DNA from: Rhodohalobacter barkolensis
Lineage (GTDB): Bacteria > Bacteroidota > Rhodothermia > Balneolales > Balneolaceae
Assembly (NCBI RefSeq): GCF_002834295.1
Contig: NZ_PISP01000004.1
Location: forward strand, 1 to 64,000
Reading direction: 5' to 3'
DNA length: 64,000 nt
The first letter of the stretch is position 1. Each line of letters opens with the position of its first letter. A program made the translations under genes and the position numbers. Below are positions 56,245 through 64,000 of this stretch, in pieces. A model generated the notes under the pieces. It was not told the DNA's origin and made no database searches. It saw nothing but the letters and a program-made list of their open reading frames with translations.

Positions 56245-56922
56245 TTATCCTTTAATCGGTGAATTATTTATCTGAGCCATCGTTAAATATTCCGGCTCAA
56301 AGGTTTCAACCTCTGCTTGTTTATAAAACCTTTTCATCTTTGGGTGGTTCCATGCATAAATTAAGCTAACAGCAGAAACACCTTCCAGACCGATCCATCG
56401 AACGGCTTCTCTTTCAGAATATTCCAATCGGTCCCACCCGGTTCCAATTACAATATCACCGTTAGAAATTTTTTGTGTGATTTGCTCCAGTTCCAATGCT
56501 GATGCTTCTGTGGCTTCAGCTGATGATCCTTTTATTTGCTGATAATATAGATGATTTCTGCGAGCATCAATGACAGAATGAATAATCCGGTTGTTTGAAC
56601 TTTCTGTTAGTTGGCCACAGGCAAATGATATCAATGTCGGGTAGATATATAACGGAACATCTTTACCAAACAGCAATCCTTTGATTAATGCGGCGCCGAT
56701 TCGAAGTCCGGTATACGAACCCGGACCATTACTGAATAAAACGGCATCTAAATCGTCCACATTCAAATCTGCCCGCTGTAGCAGGTCTTCAATAAATTGA
56801 ACCGTATACTCTGAGTGGACACCCCGCCCTTCAATACGCTTCTCTTTTGTACGTCCGTCTCCTGTCTGAAGGGCTACCGAACAGACCGGGGTTGAAGTTT
56901 CTATGGCTAAAAGGTTTTTCAT
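56245..56922 (-). CDS. tsaB: tRNA threonylcarbamoyladenosine biosynthesis protein TsaB
   Basis: Non-catalytic partner of TsaD in the t6A37 modification of ANN-decoding tRNAs. 225 residues of the ASKHA fold. The start MKNLLAIETSTPVCSVALQTG is the family hallmark, followed by GRGVHSEYTVQFIEDLL and FSNGPGSYTGLRIGAALIKGLLFG. It lies 19 bases after the DUF3857 gene and 61 bases before accD on the same strand. Confidence 0.95.
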   Translation of the reverse strand: MKNLLAIETSTPVCSVALQTGDGRTKEKRIEGRGVHSEYTVQFIEDLLQRADLNVDDLDAVLFSNGPGSYTGLRIGAALIKGLLFGKDVPLYIYPTLISFACGQLTESSNNRIIHSVIDARRNHLYYQQIKGSSAEATEASALELEQITQKISNGDIVIGTGWDRLEYSEREAVRWIGLEGVSAVSLIYAWNHPKMKRFYKQAEVETFEPEYLTMAQINNSPIKG

Positions 56923-56941
56923 CAGAAGGTAAAGATAACGG

Positions 56942-58945
56942 TTATCTGTCAGTTTCTATAAACCAGACTTCGTTGCTCAACCCCACCCAGCGCTCGTAAA
57001 TTCTGCGAAGCTGAGCATAATCTTGGGCAGAAAACTGTTTGCGATCAATATCCACACCAAATGAATAGTTTAATTGTTTTTGGGTAACGTCATACTCTTC
57101 CATCAGTTTAGCGCCGGGTAACTCCGTTGACTGTTCACCCTGAAGTTCCTCAGAACTCGTTCCATCAGGAAGATTAACCCGGTACTTTACAAACAGGGTT
57201 TCAGGCGCATCCAGGGTAATGGGAACGCGCCGGTTTGTGGTTTCAAAAGGATTCTGATAGAGATAACCCACCATCATTGGCTTGTACTCCAACCCTTCAG
57301 AAAAGGAGACCGCATAATTTGAAATTGCAAAATCTGCCTGAATGGTAATCAGATCCCGATTCTCGTTTTGAACTGTGATCTCGGTTTCACTCAGGTCAAC
57401 GTCCGGGTAAACATCCAGAAAAATCTTCTTAATAATTTCACTATTCGTTTCTCCCCCGGCTATGCTGCGCCTGATTTCCCGGGACGGATAGCCGGATACC
57501 TCCGCTTTCAAAACACCTGCCAAACTTCCATTGATATCAAGATCGGCCTCAATTTCAATATCCAGATTAAATCTGCTTTTCTCAGGCAGAATTTCAACCC
57601 AATCAAAAGTATTCTCTAAAAGCAGGAATCCCTGTTCGTTGTAAGCATCAACAGAAATCAGGTTGGGAAGACTGTGCGAATAGGAGGCATCCATAATGAA
57701 TGTTTCTTCCCCGATTTCGGAGAAAACCAGCATCCGGTTAAACTGGAAAAGAGAGGGATAGGATCGGTTTATCCGGCCAAACTGGCGGCCTGAAATAAAG
57801 AGTGGATATGCATCAATTCCGGCTTTTCTCAACATCCCCATCAGCAGAGTATTTATTTCAGCCTGATCGGCAGGCTCACCCTTCGCAACACGTCCCAAAT
57901 CACCCTCTGCATAAATAGAATGCACACCATCGAACTGCATATTTGAATTCACAAAATGGAAGATTGAATCCTGTAGCTCCTGCAAATTTTGAACCGACAA
58001 ATAAGGCTCCGTTAATTCATCTATAAGAGCTTTATTCTCTTCTAAACGATCAAACGGATTCGAATTTCTTCGCATTTGTGCAGCAACCAATTCCCAGCTG
58101 TTATCCAGTGGCTGACGAGGCAGACCAAATTCACTGATCTGAAATTTCAACTTCGCGCGTACATCATCAATCGAAGAAATATAACTGGTTGTGTTGATTG
58201 CCGGAATGTCTGTCACTTTCCAAACTTCGACATTTACAGGATCGGGGCGTTCGTAGGTAAATACGAAAGGTATGCTGCTGGTATCTACGTTGAACTCCTG
58301 ATAGCTCAATTCAAAATCTACATTTTGCTCAATCACATCAAACCGAAGGTAATTGGCATTTTTCAAATAGAGTGCGGTTTCCCGAACCGGAACACGGTCT
58401 GACAAGTAAAAGTCAGGAAGCTCTTCTATATATCTCCGCTCAAGAGTGTACTTATATTCTAAAATCACACCCTCCTCGATCTCCGGCATCTCAAATTCAA
58501 TTAGCCTGTACCGGCTGTTTAGCTCTACATTGCGAGTGTCATCAACATTTAACCGATAGAATTGGCCGTTCGGCTTCCAGGTAAGTCCTTCAAGATTTGT
58601 AACTCGTTCGATATTATCCGAAGCGTAGTACGGAATACCAATCAATGCAGCTTCGGTCTGCTCTATCGGATCATCTGAGTAGATTTTTATCCGGTTCAAA
58701 TAGTGAATGTAAGCCACTATGCCGCGGTCCGTTTCATCAAATTCAACAGATGCTTCTCTCAGCAAAAACTCATAGGGAGCGTTGTGCCCAGGTGCCGATT
58801 CCGACAATTCAGCCGGCAGCGATCCGAACTTTTCAAATATCATCCTCTCCTGTAAAATTTCATCGCTGTCGAACTGAGCATATCCCAAAGCAGGAAGCAA
58901 CCATAGTGTGCTTAAAAGGGCTAATTTTACAGTTTGATGAAACAT
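56942..58945 (-). CDS. Secreted DUF3857/transglutaminase-like protein with degenerate active site
   Basis: 667 residues. Signal peptide MFHQTVKLALLSTLWLLPALGYAQ. An N-terminal DUF3857-like beta domain (about 55-260; VILEYKYTLERRYIEELPDFYL) is followed by a transglutaminase-like fold (about 310-440). The core helix reads GEPADQAEINTLLMGMLRKAGIDAYPLFI, where an active family member has Cys before the helix; here it is Ala. The His position reads FNRMLVF and the Asp is in IMDAS, so Cys and His are both missing. C-terminal DUF3858-like beta domain. Probably a binding rather than catalytic protein. Confidence 0.88.
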   Translation of the reverse strand: MFHQTVKLALLSTLWLLPALGYAQFDSDEILQERMIFEKFGSLPAELSESAPGHNAPYEFLLREASVEFDETDRGIVAYIHYLNRIKIYSDDPIEQTEAALIGIPYYASDNIERVTNLEGLTWKPNGQFYRLNVDDTRNVELNSRYRLIEFEMPEIEEGVILEYKYTLERRYIEELPDFYLSDRVPVRETALYLKNANYLRFDVIEQNVDFELSYQEFNVDTSSIPFVFTYERPDPVNVEVWKVTDIPAINTTSYISSIDDVRAKLKFQISEFGLPRQPLDNSWELVAAQMRRNSNPFDRLEENKALIDELTEPYLSVQNLQELQDSIFHFVNSNMQFDGVHSIYAEGDLGRVAKGEPADQAEINTLLMGMLRKAGIDAYPLFISGRQFGRINRSYPSLFQFNRMLVFSEIGEETFIMDASYSHSLPNLISVDAYNEQGFLLLENTFDWVEILPEKSRFNLDIEIEADLDINGSLAGVLKAEVSGYPSREIRRSIAGGETNSEIIKKIFLDVYPDVDLSETEITVQNENRDLITIQADFAISNYAVSFSEGLEYKPMMVGYLYQNPFETTNRRVPITLDAPETLFVKYRVNLPDGTSSEELQGEQSTELPGAKLMEEYDVTQKQLNYSFGVDIDRKQFSAQDYAQLRRIYERWVGLSNEVWFIETDR

Positions 58946-59025
58946 TCGTTAGAGATCGTTGATCTTTTGATCTGTAAAATCACATCTCAGGAGAGGACGT
59001 TCCCGAATAGAGTGATCCATTGCAG

Positions 59026-60327
59026 TTAAGCTCGAAGCTTGTTTTCAATAAACCGGTTCCGGTTGTAAATCGCTACGGCTCTCCCGGTTAAAGATTCACC
59101 AAGATAAGGTGAGTTTTTCGACTTAGAACGGACTTCATTTTCGCTGTAAACCCACTCTTCGTCTGTGTTGAAGATTGTCAGATTTGCTTTCTCTCCCTCT
59201 TTAACCATCGGCACAGACAGGTTTAGAATGTTGCGCGGGTTGGTCACCAGCTTATCCAAAATCTGTTCCAACGTGAGTTTACCCGGTTTTAAAAGGCGCA
59301 TGTTGGTAATACTCCAAGCGGTATCCAGGCCCGTAATTCCATTGGGCGCATAGATAAACTCCACCTCTTTCTCTTCAATGGCGTGCGGCGCGTGGTCTGT
59401 ACAAATAACATCTATAGTCCCATCTTCCAGGCCTTCAATCATCGCATCTACATCATCTTGTGTTCGAAGAGGTGGATGCATTTTTACGTTCGTATCGAAA
59501 TGACGTTTGTCGATCTCCTCATCGGTCAAATCAAAATGGTGTGTGCACACCTCAGTGGTAACATTCACGCCTTCTTCTTTTGCTATTCTGACCAGATCAA
59601 CCGCCTTACGCGTACTGATATGAGCCACATGAATATGTCCGCCTGTAAATCCTGCTAACAGAATATCACGAGCAATCATGGTTTCTTCCGCAATTCCGGG
59701 TGTCCCCTCAAGTCCAAGCCGGGTTGAAACTACCCCCTCATTCATATGACCGGGACGAGAAAGCTTCAGATCTTCTTCGTGATTGATAATCGGTACGCCC
59801 AACATAGAAGAGTACTCCAACGCCACTCGCATTACCTGAGAGTTGTATACAGGGTCGCCATCATCACTAAATGCTACTGCACCGCCGGCTTTCATATCCG
59901 ACATCTCCGCGATCGACTTCCCCGCACGCTCTTTGGTTACACAGCCAATGGGGTGCACATCTACCGCTTCCTTCTCTGCTTTCTTTTTAATGAACTCCAC
60001 TACATCGCGTGTATGAGTGGCGGGTTTGGTATTGGGCATACAAGCCACTTCTGTAAATCCGCCAAAAGCGGCAGACCGGCAACCGGTTTCAATTGTCTCT
60101 TTGTGCTCAAATCCCGGCTCACGGAAATGAACATGCATGTCCATCCATCCGCCGCTTACAAATGCACCCTTTGCATCGAATACATTTTCTCCTTCTTCTG
60201 CAGAAATTTCATCTGATATCTCCGCAATGACTCCATCATTAATACGTATATCTTTTTGAGATTTACCGTCAAAACCATCTCCTACAGGTATACAGTTTTT
60301 AATAATTAAATTCGGCGTAGCGTCCAT
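59026..60327 (-). CDS. pyrC: Dihydroorotase
   Basis: Zinc amidohydrolase that cyclises carbamoyl-aspartate to dihydroorotate in pyrimidine synthesis. 433 residues of the longer (AllB-like, type I) class. Metal ligands: HVHF in GGWMDMHVHFREPGFEHKE, His in CTHHF and IHVAHIS, and Asp in ICTDHAPHAIEEK. The beta-sandwich ends AVAIYNRNRFIENKLRA. The ATG at 60327 is preceded by a consensus -7 box. Confidence 0.96.
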   Translation of the reverse strand: MDATPNLIIKNCIPVGDGFDGKSQKDIRINDGVIAEISDEISAEEGENVFDAKGAFVSGGWMDMHVHFREPGFEHKETIETGCRSAAFGGFTEVACMPNTKPATHTRDVVEFIKKKAEKEAVDVHPIGCVTKERAGKSIAEMSDMKAGGAVAFSDDGDPVYNSQVMRVALEYSSMLGVPIINHEEDLKLSRPGHMNEGVVSTRLGLEGTPGIAEETMIARDILLAGFTGGHIHVAHISTRKAVDLVRIAKEEGVNVTTEVCTHHFDLTDEEIDKRHFDTNVKMHPPLRTQDDVDAMIEGLEDGTIDVICTDHAPHAIEEKEVEFIYAPNGITGLDTAWSITNMRLLKPGKLTLEQILDKLVTNPRNILNLSVPMVKEGEKANLTIFNTDEEWVYSENEVRSKSKNSPYLGESLTGRAVAIYNRNRFIENKLRA

Positions 60328-60352
60328 ATCAAATGAGGTTTAATTTTTTGTG

Positions 60353-60360
60353 CAAATATA
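60353..60360 (-). promoter_or_regulatory. Candidate -7 promoter element for pyrC
   Basis: On the minus strand TATATTTG, an exact TAnnTTTG box, 25 bases before the pyrC ATG. No TTTG box is found at the right distance, so only half of the consensus is present. Confidence 0.35.
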
Positions 60361-60471
60361 GGCTGATTTCTGCATAATTACGATCAGATCTGTAAACTAA
60401 CTCTTTGATTGCATCGAAAAAACTTCAAAATCCCCTGATCACAATAATTAATCTTTTACCCCGCGCAGATT

Positions 60472-61062
60472 ATGCTTATCAAAAAAACGGTGCACGGCAG
60501 CCAAATCAAACCCTACCTGAAGCAGATTGGCGAACTCCGTATTAATGTATTCCGAGAGTTTCCTTACCTGTATGATGGTTCAGCCGAGTACGAGCAGGAG
60601 TATCTGAAAAAGTACATAGACTCAGATGAAAGCATTGCCGCGATGGTGCTGGATGATGACCAATTGGTAGGGGTTTCTACAGGTATTCCATTATCAGATG
60701 AATCTTATGACTTTAAAAAGCCGTTTTCAGAAAACGGATACAATTTGCAAAACATTTACTACTGCGGAGAGTCCGTTCTTTTGCCATCATACAGGGGACT
60801 TGGACTCTACAGTCACTTCTTTTCTGAGCGTGAGAATTATGCGAAGTCTTTGGATAGATTTGAGTTAATCACATTCTGCGCGGTCGATCGGGATCCAAAT
60901 CACCCTCTCCGTCCCGACAACTACACTCCATTGGATCCGGTTTGGGAAAAATACGGATATCGGAAAGCCCCTCAGCTCATAGCCCGGTTTCCATGGAAAG
61001 ACATTGATGAGACCGAAGAGACTCAAAAAGAACTAGTATTCTGGACAAAACAACTCACGTAA
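60472..61062 (+). CDS. GNAT family acetyltransferase-like protein
   Basis: 196 residues with the overall GNAT layout. An N-terminal strand and helix (LRINVFREFPYLYDG), a central strand (IAAMVLDDDQLVGVSTGIPL) and the acetyl-CoA loop region (ESVLLPSYRGLGLYSHFFSER, equivalent to R/Q-x-x-G-x-G/A) are visible. RPDNYTPLDPVWEKYGYRK is a characteristic later segment. The substrate is unknown. It stands between pyrC (divergent) and xseA (111 bases downstream). Confidence 0.85.
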   Translation: MLIKKTVHGSQIKPYLKQIGELRINVFREFPYLYDGSAEYEQEYLKKYIDSDESIAAMVLDDDQLVGVSTGIPLSDESYDFKKPFSENGYNLQNIYYCGESVLLPSYRGLGLYSHFFSERENYAKSLDRFELITFCAVDRDPNHPLRPDNYTPLDPVWEKYGYRKAPQLIARFPWKDIDETEETQKELVFWTKQLT

Positions 61063-61173
61063 AAGTTCAGATTACATTGGCATTCCGCAGCTAAATTTTG
61101 GTATAATGTGGTCTGAGTAAAAACCGAACTCACACAAACTGATTTCTGACATTCGTTTCCTGAACTACGTTTT

Positions 61174-62511
61174 ATGAAGAACCAGATTCCATTCTCTTTT
61201 GATGTACCTACCGTATCAGAAATCACCGAAAAAATTAAAGGACTGCTTGAACGAAATTTTCGCGATATCCTGGTTGAAGGTGAAATCAGCAATGTGAATC
61301 AAAGCCGCAACGGGCACTACTACTTTACGGTAAAGGATGATGATGCTCAGCTTCCCTGTGTGATCTGGAGAAGCACAGCACAGAGAATGGAAGTTGAAAT
61401 CCGGGATGGTCAGCAGGTGGTACTGGGTGGAGATCTGCAAGTTTACGCACCACACGGGCGCTACCAAATGATTGTCTCCCTGGTACAGCAAGCCGGAATC
61501 GGTAAACTTCAGCAGAAATTTGAACAACTCAAGAAAAAGCTCGAAGAAGAAGGGCTCTTCAGCGATTCCTACAAAAAATCGATTCCACCATTTCCTACTA
61601 AGATTGGTGTCATTACATCTGCAACGGGAGCTGCTTTCCACGATATAAAATCCACTTTTGAGCAGCGCTGGCCCGTAGCCACGCTATATTTGCACCACGC
61701 CAGTGTTCAGGGGCTCAATGCTGCGCCTGAACTGGTAAAAGCTATCGAATGGTTTGGTTCACAAAAAAAACCGGTAGATCTGTTGATAATCGGTCGCGGT
61801 GGTGGATCTCTCGAGGATCTCTGGCCATTCAATGAAGAAACTGTTGCACGAGCAGTATTCAACTGCCCCATACCAACCATTAGCGCAGTGGGTCACGAAG
61901 TCGATTTTAGTATCACCGACTTTGTGGCTGATGCCAGGGCTGCAACGCCAACCCAGGCTGTAGTCATCGCTGCCCCGGATATTAACGAGCTGCGCTACAT
62001 GGTAGATGATTATGCAAGTGATATGGAAACTATTCTTCAGCAAAAGATTCAAACCTATCGGGAGTATGTCTACAGACTTGCAAATTCACATGCACTGCTG
62101 GTGGTACAGGAAAAACTGAAATTTCAAAAAAACAGGGTTGATGCTCTGTTAGAACGGATGAACAGTCGGATGGATCGGGCTATATCGGAGCGGCGATCCC
62201 ATATACAACAACTGAACTCAACAGTAGAATCTTCAAACCCGAAAGTAGTTTTACAAAAATGGGGGGAGTCTGTAGCCGTACTTTCCGAGCGATTGGAAAA
62301 CCGATATGAACGCATGTTAAGTGATAAAAAATCAGCTTTGAACAAACAGCTTTCCCTGCTTGCCGAAGTAAATCCGAAGGCTCCGCTGGAACGTGGATTT
62401 ACCCGGATATTACAGGATGGAGTTTGGATCAGATCATCAAAACATTTTAAAAAATCAGCTGAAACAGAAATTGAGTGGAACGATGGATCAGCCAAAATTA
62501 AATCGGTTTGA
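61174..62511 (+). CDS. xseA: Exodeoxyribonuclease VII large subunit
   Basis: Catalytic subunit of ExoVII, which digests single-stranded DNA from both ends. 445 residues. N-terminal OB domain (about 10-110; LVEGEISNVNQSRNGHYYFT, HGRYQMIVSLV), catalytic core (about 125-330; PTKIGVITSATGAAFHDI, IIGRGGGSLEDLWPFNEE, SAVGHEVDFSITDFVADARA) with the GRGGGS and H-E-x-D motifs, then a coiled coil. The C-terminal LERGFTRIL is present. No xseB follows: an overlapping ATG after the stop opens only 25 codons. Confidence 0.96.
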   Translation: MKNQIPFSFDVPTVSEITEKIKGLLERNFRDILVEGEISNVNQSRNGHYYFTVKDDDAQLPCVIWRSTAQRMEVEIRDGQQVVLGGDLQVYAPHGRYQMIVSLVQQAGIGKLQQKFEQLKKKLEEEGLFSDSYKKSIPPFPTKIGVITSATGAAFHDIKSTFEQRWPVATLYLHHASVQGLNAAPELVKAIEWFGSQKKPVDLLIIGRGGGSLEDLWPFNEETVARAVFNCPIPTISAVGHEVDFSITDFVADARAATPTQAVVIAAPDINELRYMVDDYASDMETILQQKIQTYREYVYRLANSHALLVVQEKLKFQKNRVDALLERMNSRMDRAISERRSHIQQLNSTVESSNPKVVLQKWGESVAVLSERLENRYERMLSDKKSALNKQLSLLAEVNPKAPLERGFTRILQDGVWIRSSKHFKKSAETEIEWNDGSAKIKSV

Positions 62512-62660
62512 TGCCCTCCATTTATTCTGTTTATCTGCTTGACAATTTTAAAATTAGACTATTTCAGACCATTTACTATTTTATTTAAAATAATCTGACA
62601 GATTGAACAGTTTCAATAGAATGAAATTACCTGTTTAAAACACAAGAGCCTTCAGCATTT

Positions 62661-64000
62661 ATGAAAACACTTGTAACCGGATATAATGAAGAAGCCATAA
62701 ACATTCTGAAAAGTGCTCTTGAGAGAAGAAATCATCACGTCATTGTTGGTGAACCGGAAGAACGGTTACTCAACACGATAGAAGAGGATAATATTTCCCT
62801 CATTTTGTTAAGTGATTTTTCTGAAAAAGGCTTGCGCCTTTGCCGTCTTACAAGGGCAAGTGAGCGGGGAAAACACCGCACTGTTATAGCAGTAATCAGT
62901 AAAGAACATATGGAGCATTTACACAGGATGCTCGATGCTGAAGTGGATCAATATATTACAGAATCTCTTTTCGACGAACAGCGATTGGATGTACGCCTCG
63001 CTTTTGCGGAAAAAATGGCTCGCAATAAAGAGGAGCAGTTCCTGATTGAGCAAAAATTGCGTGAAAGCGAAGCCCGGGCTCGCAGTATTCTCCGAACAAC
63101 AGTAGATGCCATCATCACGATTGACCGACACGCCCAGATCAGAACTTTCAATAAGGCCGCAGAAGATCTGTTTCTCTACAAAGCTTCTGAAGTTATCGGC
63201 AAGAATGTAAAGCTGTTAATGCCTCAACCCTATCGCCGGGAGCACGACGACTATATCAATAATTATCACAATACCGGGCATAAAAAGATCATAGGCATTG
63301 GCCGGGAAGTGACCGGCTTACGCAAAGATGGGTCATCATTTCCAATGTATCTGGCTGTAAGTGAAGTGAATGTAAACGGCCAGCGGCTTTACACAGGTAT
63401 TGTTCGCGATATTACCGAGCAGCGCCGGCTGGAACAGGAAGTTCTGCGCATTAGTGAGCACGAACGGCATCGTATTGGCCAGGATTTACACGATGGCCTG
63501 GGACAAATGCTGACCGGCATCAGCCTGATTAACCGGAATATTGCCAATTCGCTCAGGGACGAAAATCACCCTTTGGCTGAAGAGGTAGATGACATTACCC
63601 GTTTGGTTAAAGAAGCAGATGAGTATGCCCGAAGCCTTTCCAGGGGATTGATTCCGGTAGAATTTGAAGGCCAGGGGTTGAAAGCTGCATTGGAACGAAT
63701 GATGAAAAATGCTGAGAAGCTTTTCAATATAACTTGCAAGTTGGAAGCACCCGATAATCTTCAATTCGAAGATTCCACGAATTTAACTCACCTCTATCGG
63801 GTGGTTCAAGAAGCAACCAGCAACGCCGTTAAACATGGAAATGCTTCAGAAGTTCACATCTCAATCGACAGTGATGAAGAGCGGTTGGTGATTAAAATAG
63901 AAGATAACGGAACCGGTTTTTCTGACGACTGGGAAGAGGAACGCGGTCTTGGAGTTCGAATTATGCATTTCAGATCACAGTTAATCGGGGCTAACCTTGA
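62661..64000 (+). CDS. FixL-like PAS heme sensor histidine kinase (3' end beyond the window)
   Basis: At least 446 residues, no stop before the window ends. Residues about 1-115 resemble a receiver fold (LVTGYNEEAINIL, ILLSDFSEKGLRL) but lack the usual acidic pair near the N-terminus, so probably a pseudo-receiver. The PAS domain (about 138-255) matches the FixL heme PAS: His195 in YRREHDDYINNYH and Arg215 in IIGIGREVTGLRKDG, exactly 20 apart as His200 and Arg220 are in Bradyrhizobium FixL. The kinase is HisKA_3 (EHERHRIGQDLHDGLGQ, His277), then HATPase_c (VVQEATSNAVKHGNA, EDNGTGF). So it probably senses O2 or NO via heme and pairs with a NarL-type regulator. Confidence 0.92.
   Translation, partial: MKTLVTGYNEEAINILKSALERRNHHVIVGEPEERLLNTIEEDNISLILLSDFSEKGLRLCRLTRASERGKHRTVIAVISKEHMEHLHRMLDAEVDQYITESLFDEQRLDVRLAFAEKMARNKEEQFLIEQKLRESEARARSILRTTVDAIITIDRHAQIRTFNKAAEDLFLYKASEVIGKNVKLLMPQPYRREHDDYINNYHNTGHKKIIGIGREVTGLRKDGSSFPMYLAVSEVNVNGQRLYTGIVRDITEQRRLEQEVLRISEHERHRIGQDLHDGLGQMLTGISLINRNIANSLRDENHPLAEEVDDITRLVKEADEYARSLSRGLIPVEFEGQGLKAALERMMKNAEKLFNITCKLEAPDNLQFEDSTNLTHLYRVVQEATSNAVKHGNASEVHISIDSDEERLVIKIEDNGTGFSDDWEEERGLGVRIMHFRSQLIGANL

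Noticed and set aside
62510-62587. A 25-codon frame overlapping the xseA stop, as a possible xseB
   Set aside because: Too short and without the coiled-coil composition of XseB.

Overview
The window is a gene-dense bacterial chromosome segment with moderate GC and no rRNA operon, phage or CRISPR array. Gene content, the near absence of Shine-Dalgarno sites, promoters of the TTTG/TAnnTTTG type and the repertoire (RpoN, M28 and S9 peptidases with propellers, HisKA_2 kinases, an AccD without zinc-finger cysteines) point to the Bacteroidota/Rhodothermota/Balneolota group. I lean towards Balneolaceae, but this is inference from gene content and not a phylogeny.

Layout. 1-1577: a minus-strand tRNA-Thr/Tyr/Gly/Thr-tuf unit in the classical tufB order. 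1730-4628: a minus-strand operon queA-ispD-ispF-dedA, in which queA carries an in-frame UGA. 4863-10159: plus-strand secreted protein, LytR_C protein, RsfS and a 1284-residue NtrY-like kinase. 10233-12255: MATE transporter and a convergent outer-membrane-type protein. 12405-15363: a translationally coupled three-gene operon (type III polyketide synthase, methyltransferase, FAD monooxygenase) that resembles phenolic-lipid/alkylquinone pathways. 15368-19288: two tandem GAF-HisKA_2 kinases and an NhaC antiporter. 19378-22098: aconitase. 22355-26489: OB-fold sensor kinase and a propeller-M28 peptidase. 26603-34598: translation and chromosome block rplM-rpsI, rpsB-tsf, pyrH, frr, smc. 34602-45010: tRNA modification, RadA, flippase-like protein, class I aldolase, DusB, S9 peptidase and small membrane proteins.

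45011-47487 is the accessory region and the most unusual part. It holds a frameshifted IS200/RAYT-type transposase, five REP-like palindromic elements of two related types (A and B), a duplicated 3' end of serS, and an AT-rich two-gene unit: a lipoprotein ending in an eight-cysteine, glycine-rich tail plus an 80-residue membrane protein. The order A-cargo-B occurs twice, once with the transposase as cargo and once with the lipoprotein pair. I read this as a candidate small mobile cargo unit, possibly a bacteriocin-like protein with an immunity partner.

47488-64000: housekeeping again (serS, Lrp/AsnC regulator, rpoN, DUF3109, dprA, obg, accD, tsaB, a DUF3857 protein, pyrC, xseA). The window ends inside a FixL-like kinase whose PAS domain has the heme histidine and the oxygen-switch arginine at the right spacing.

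All calls are from reading the sequence and its translations; no database search was possible.
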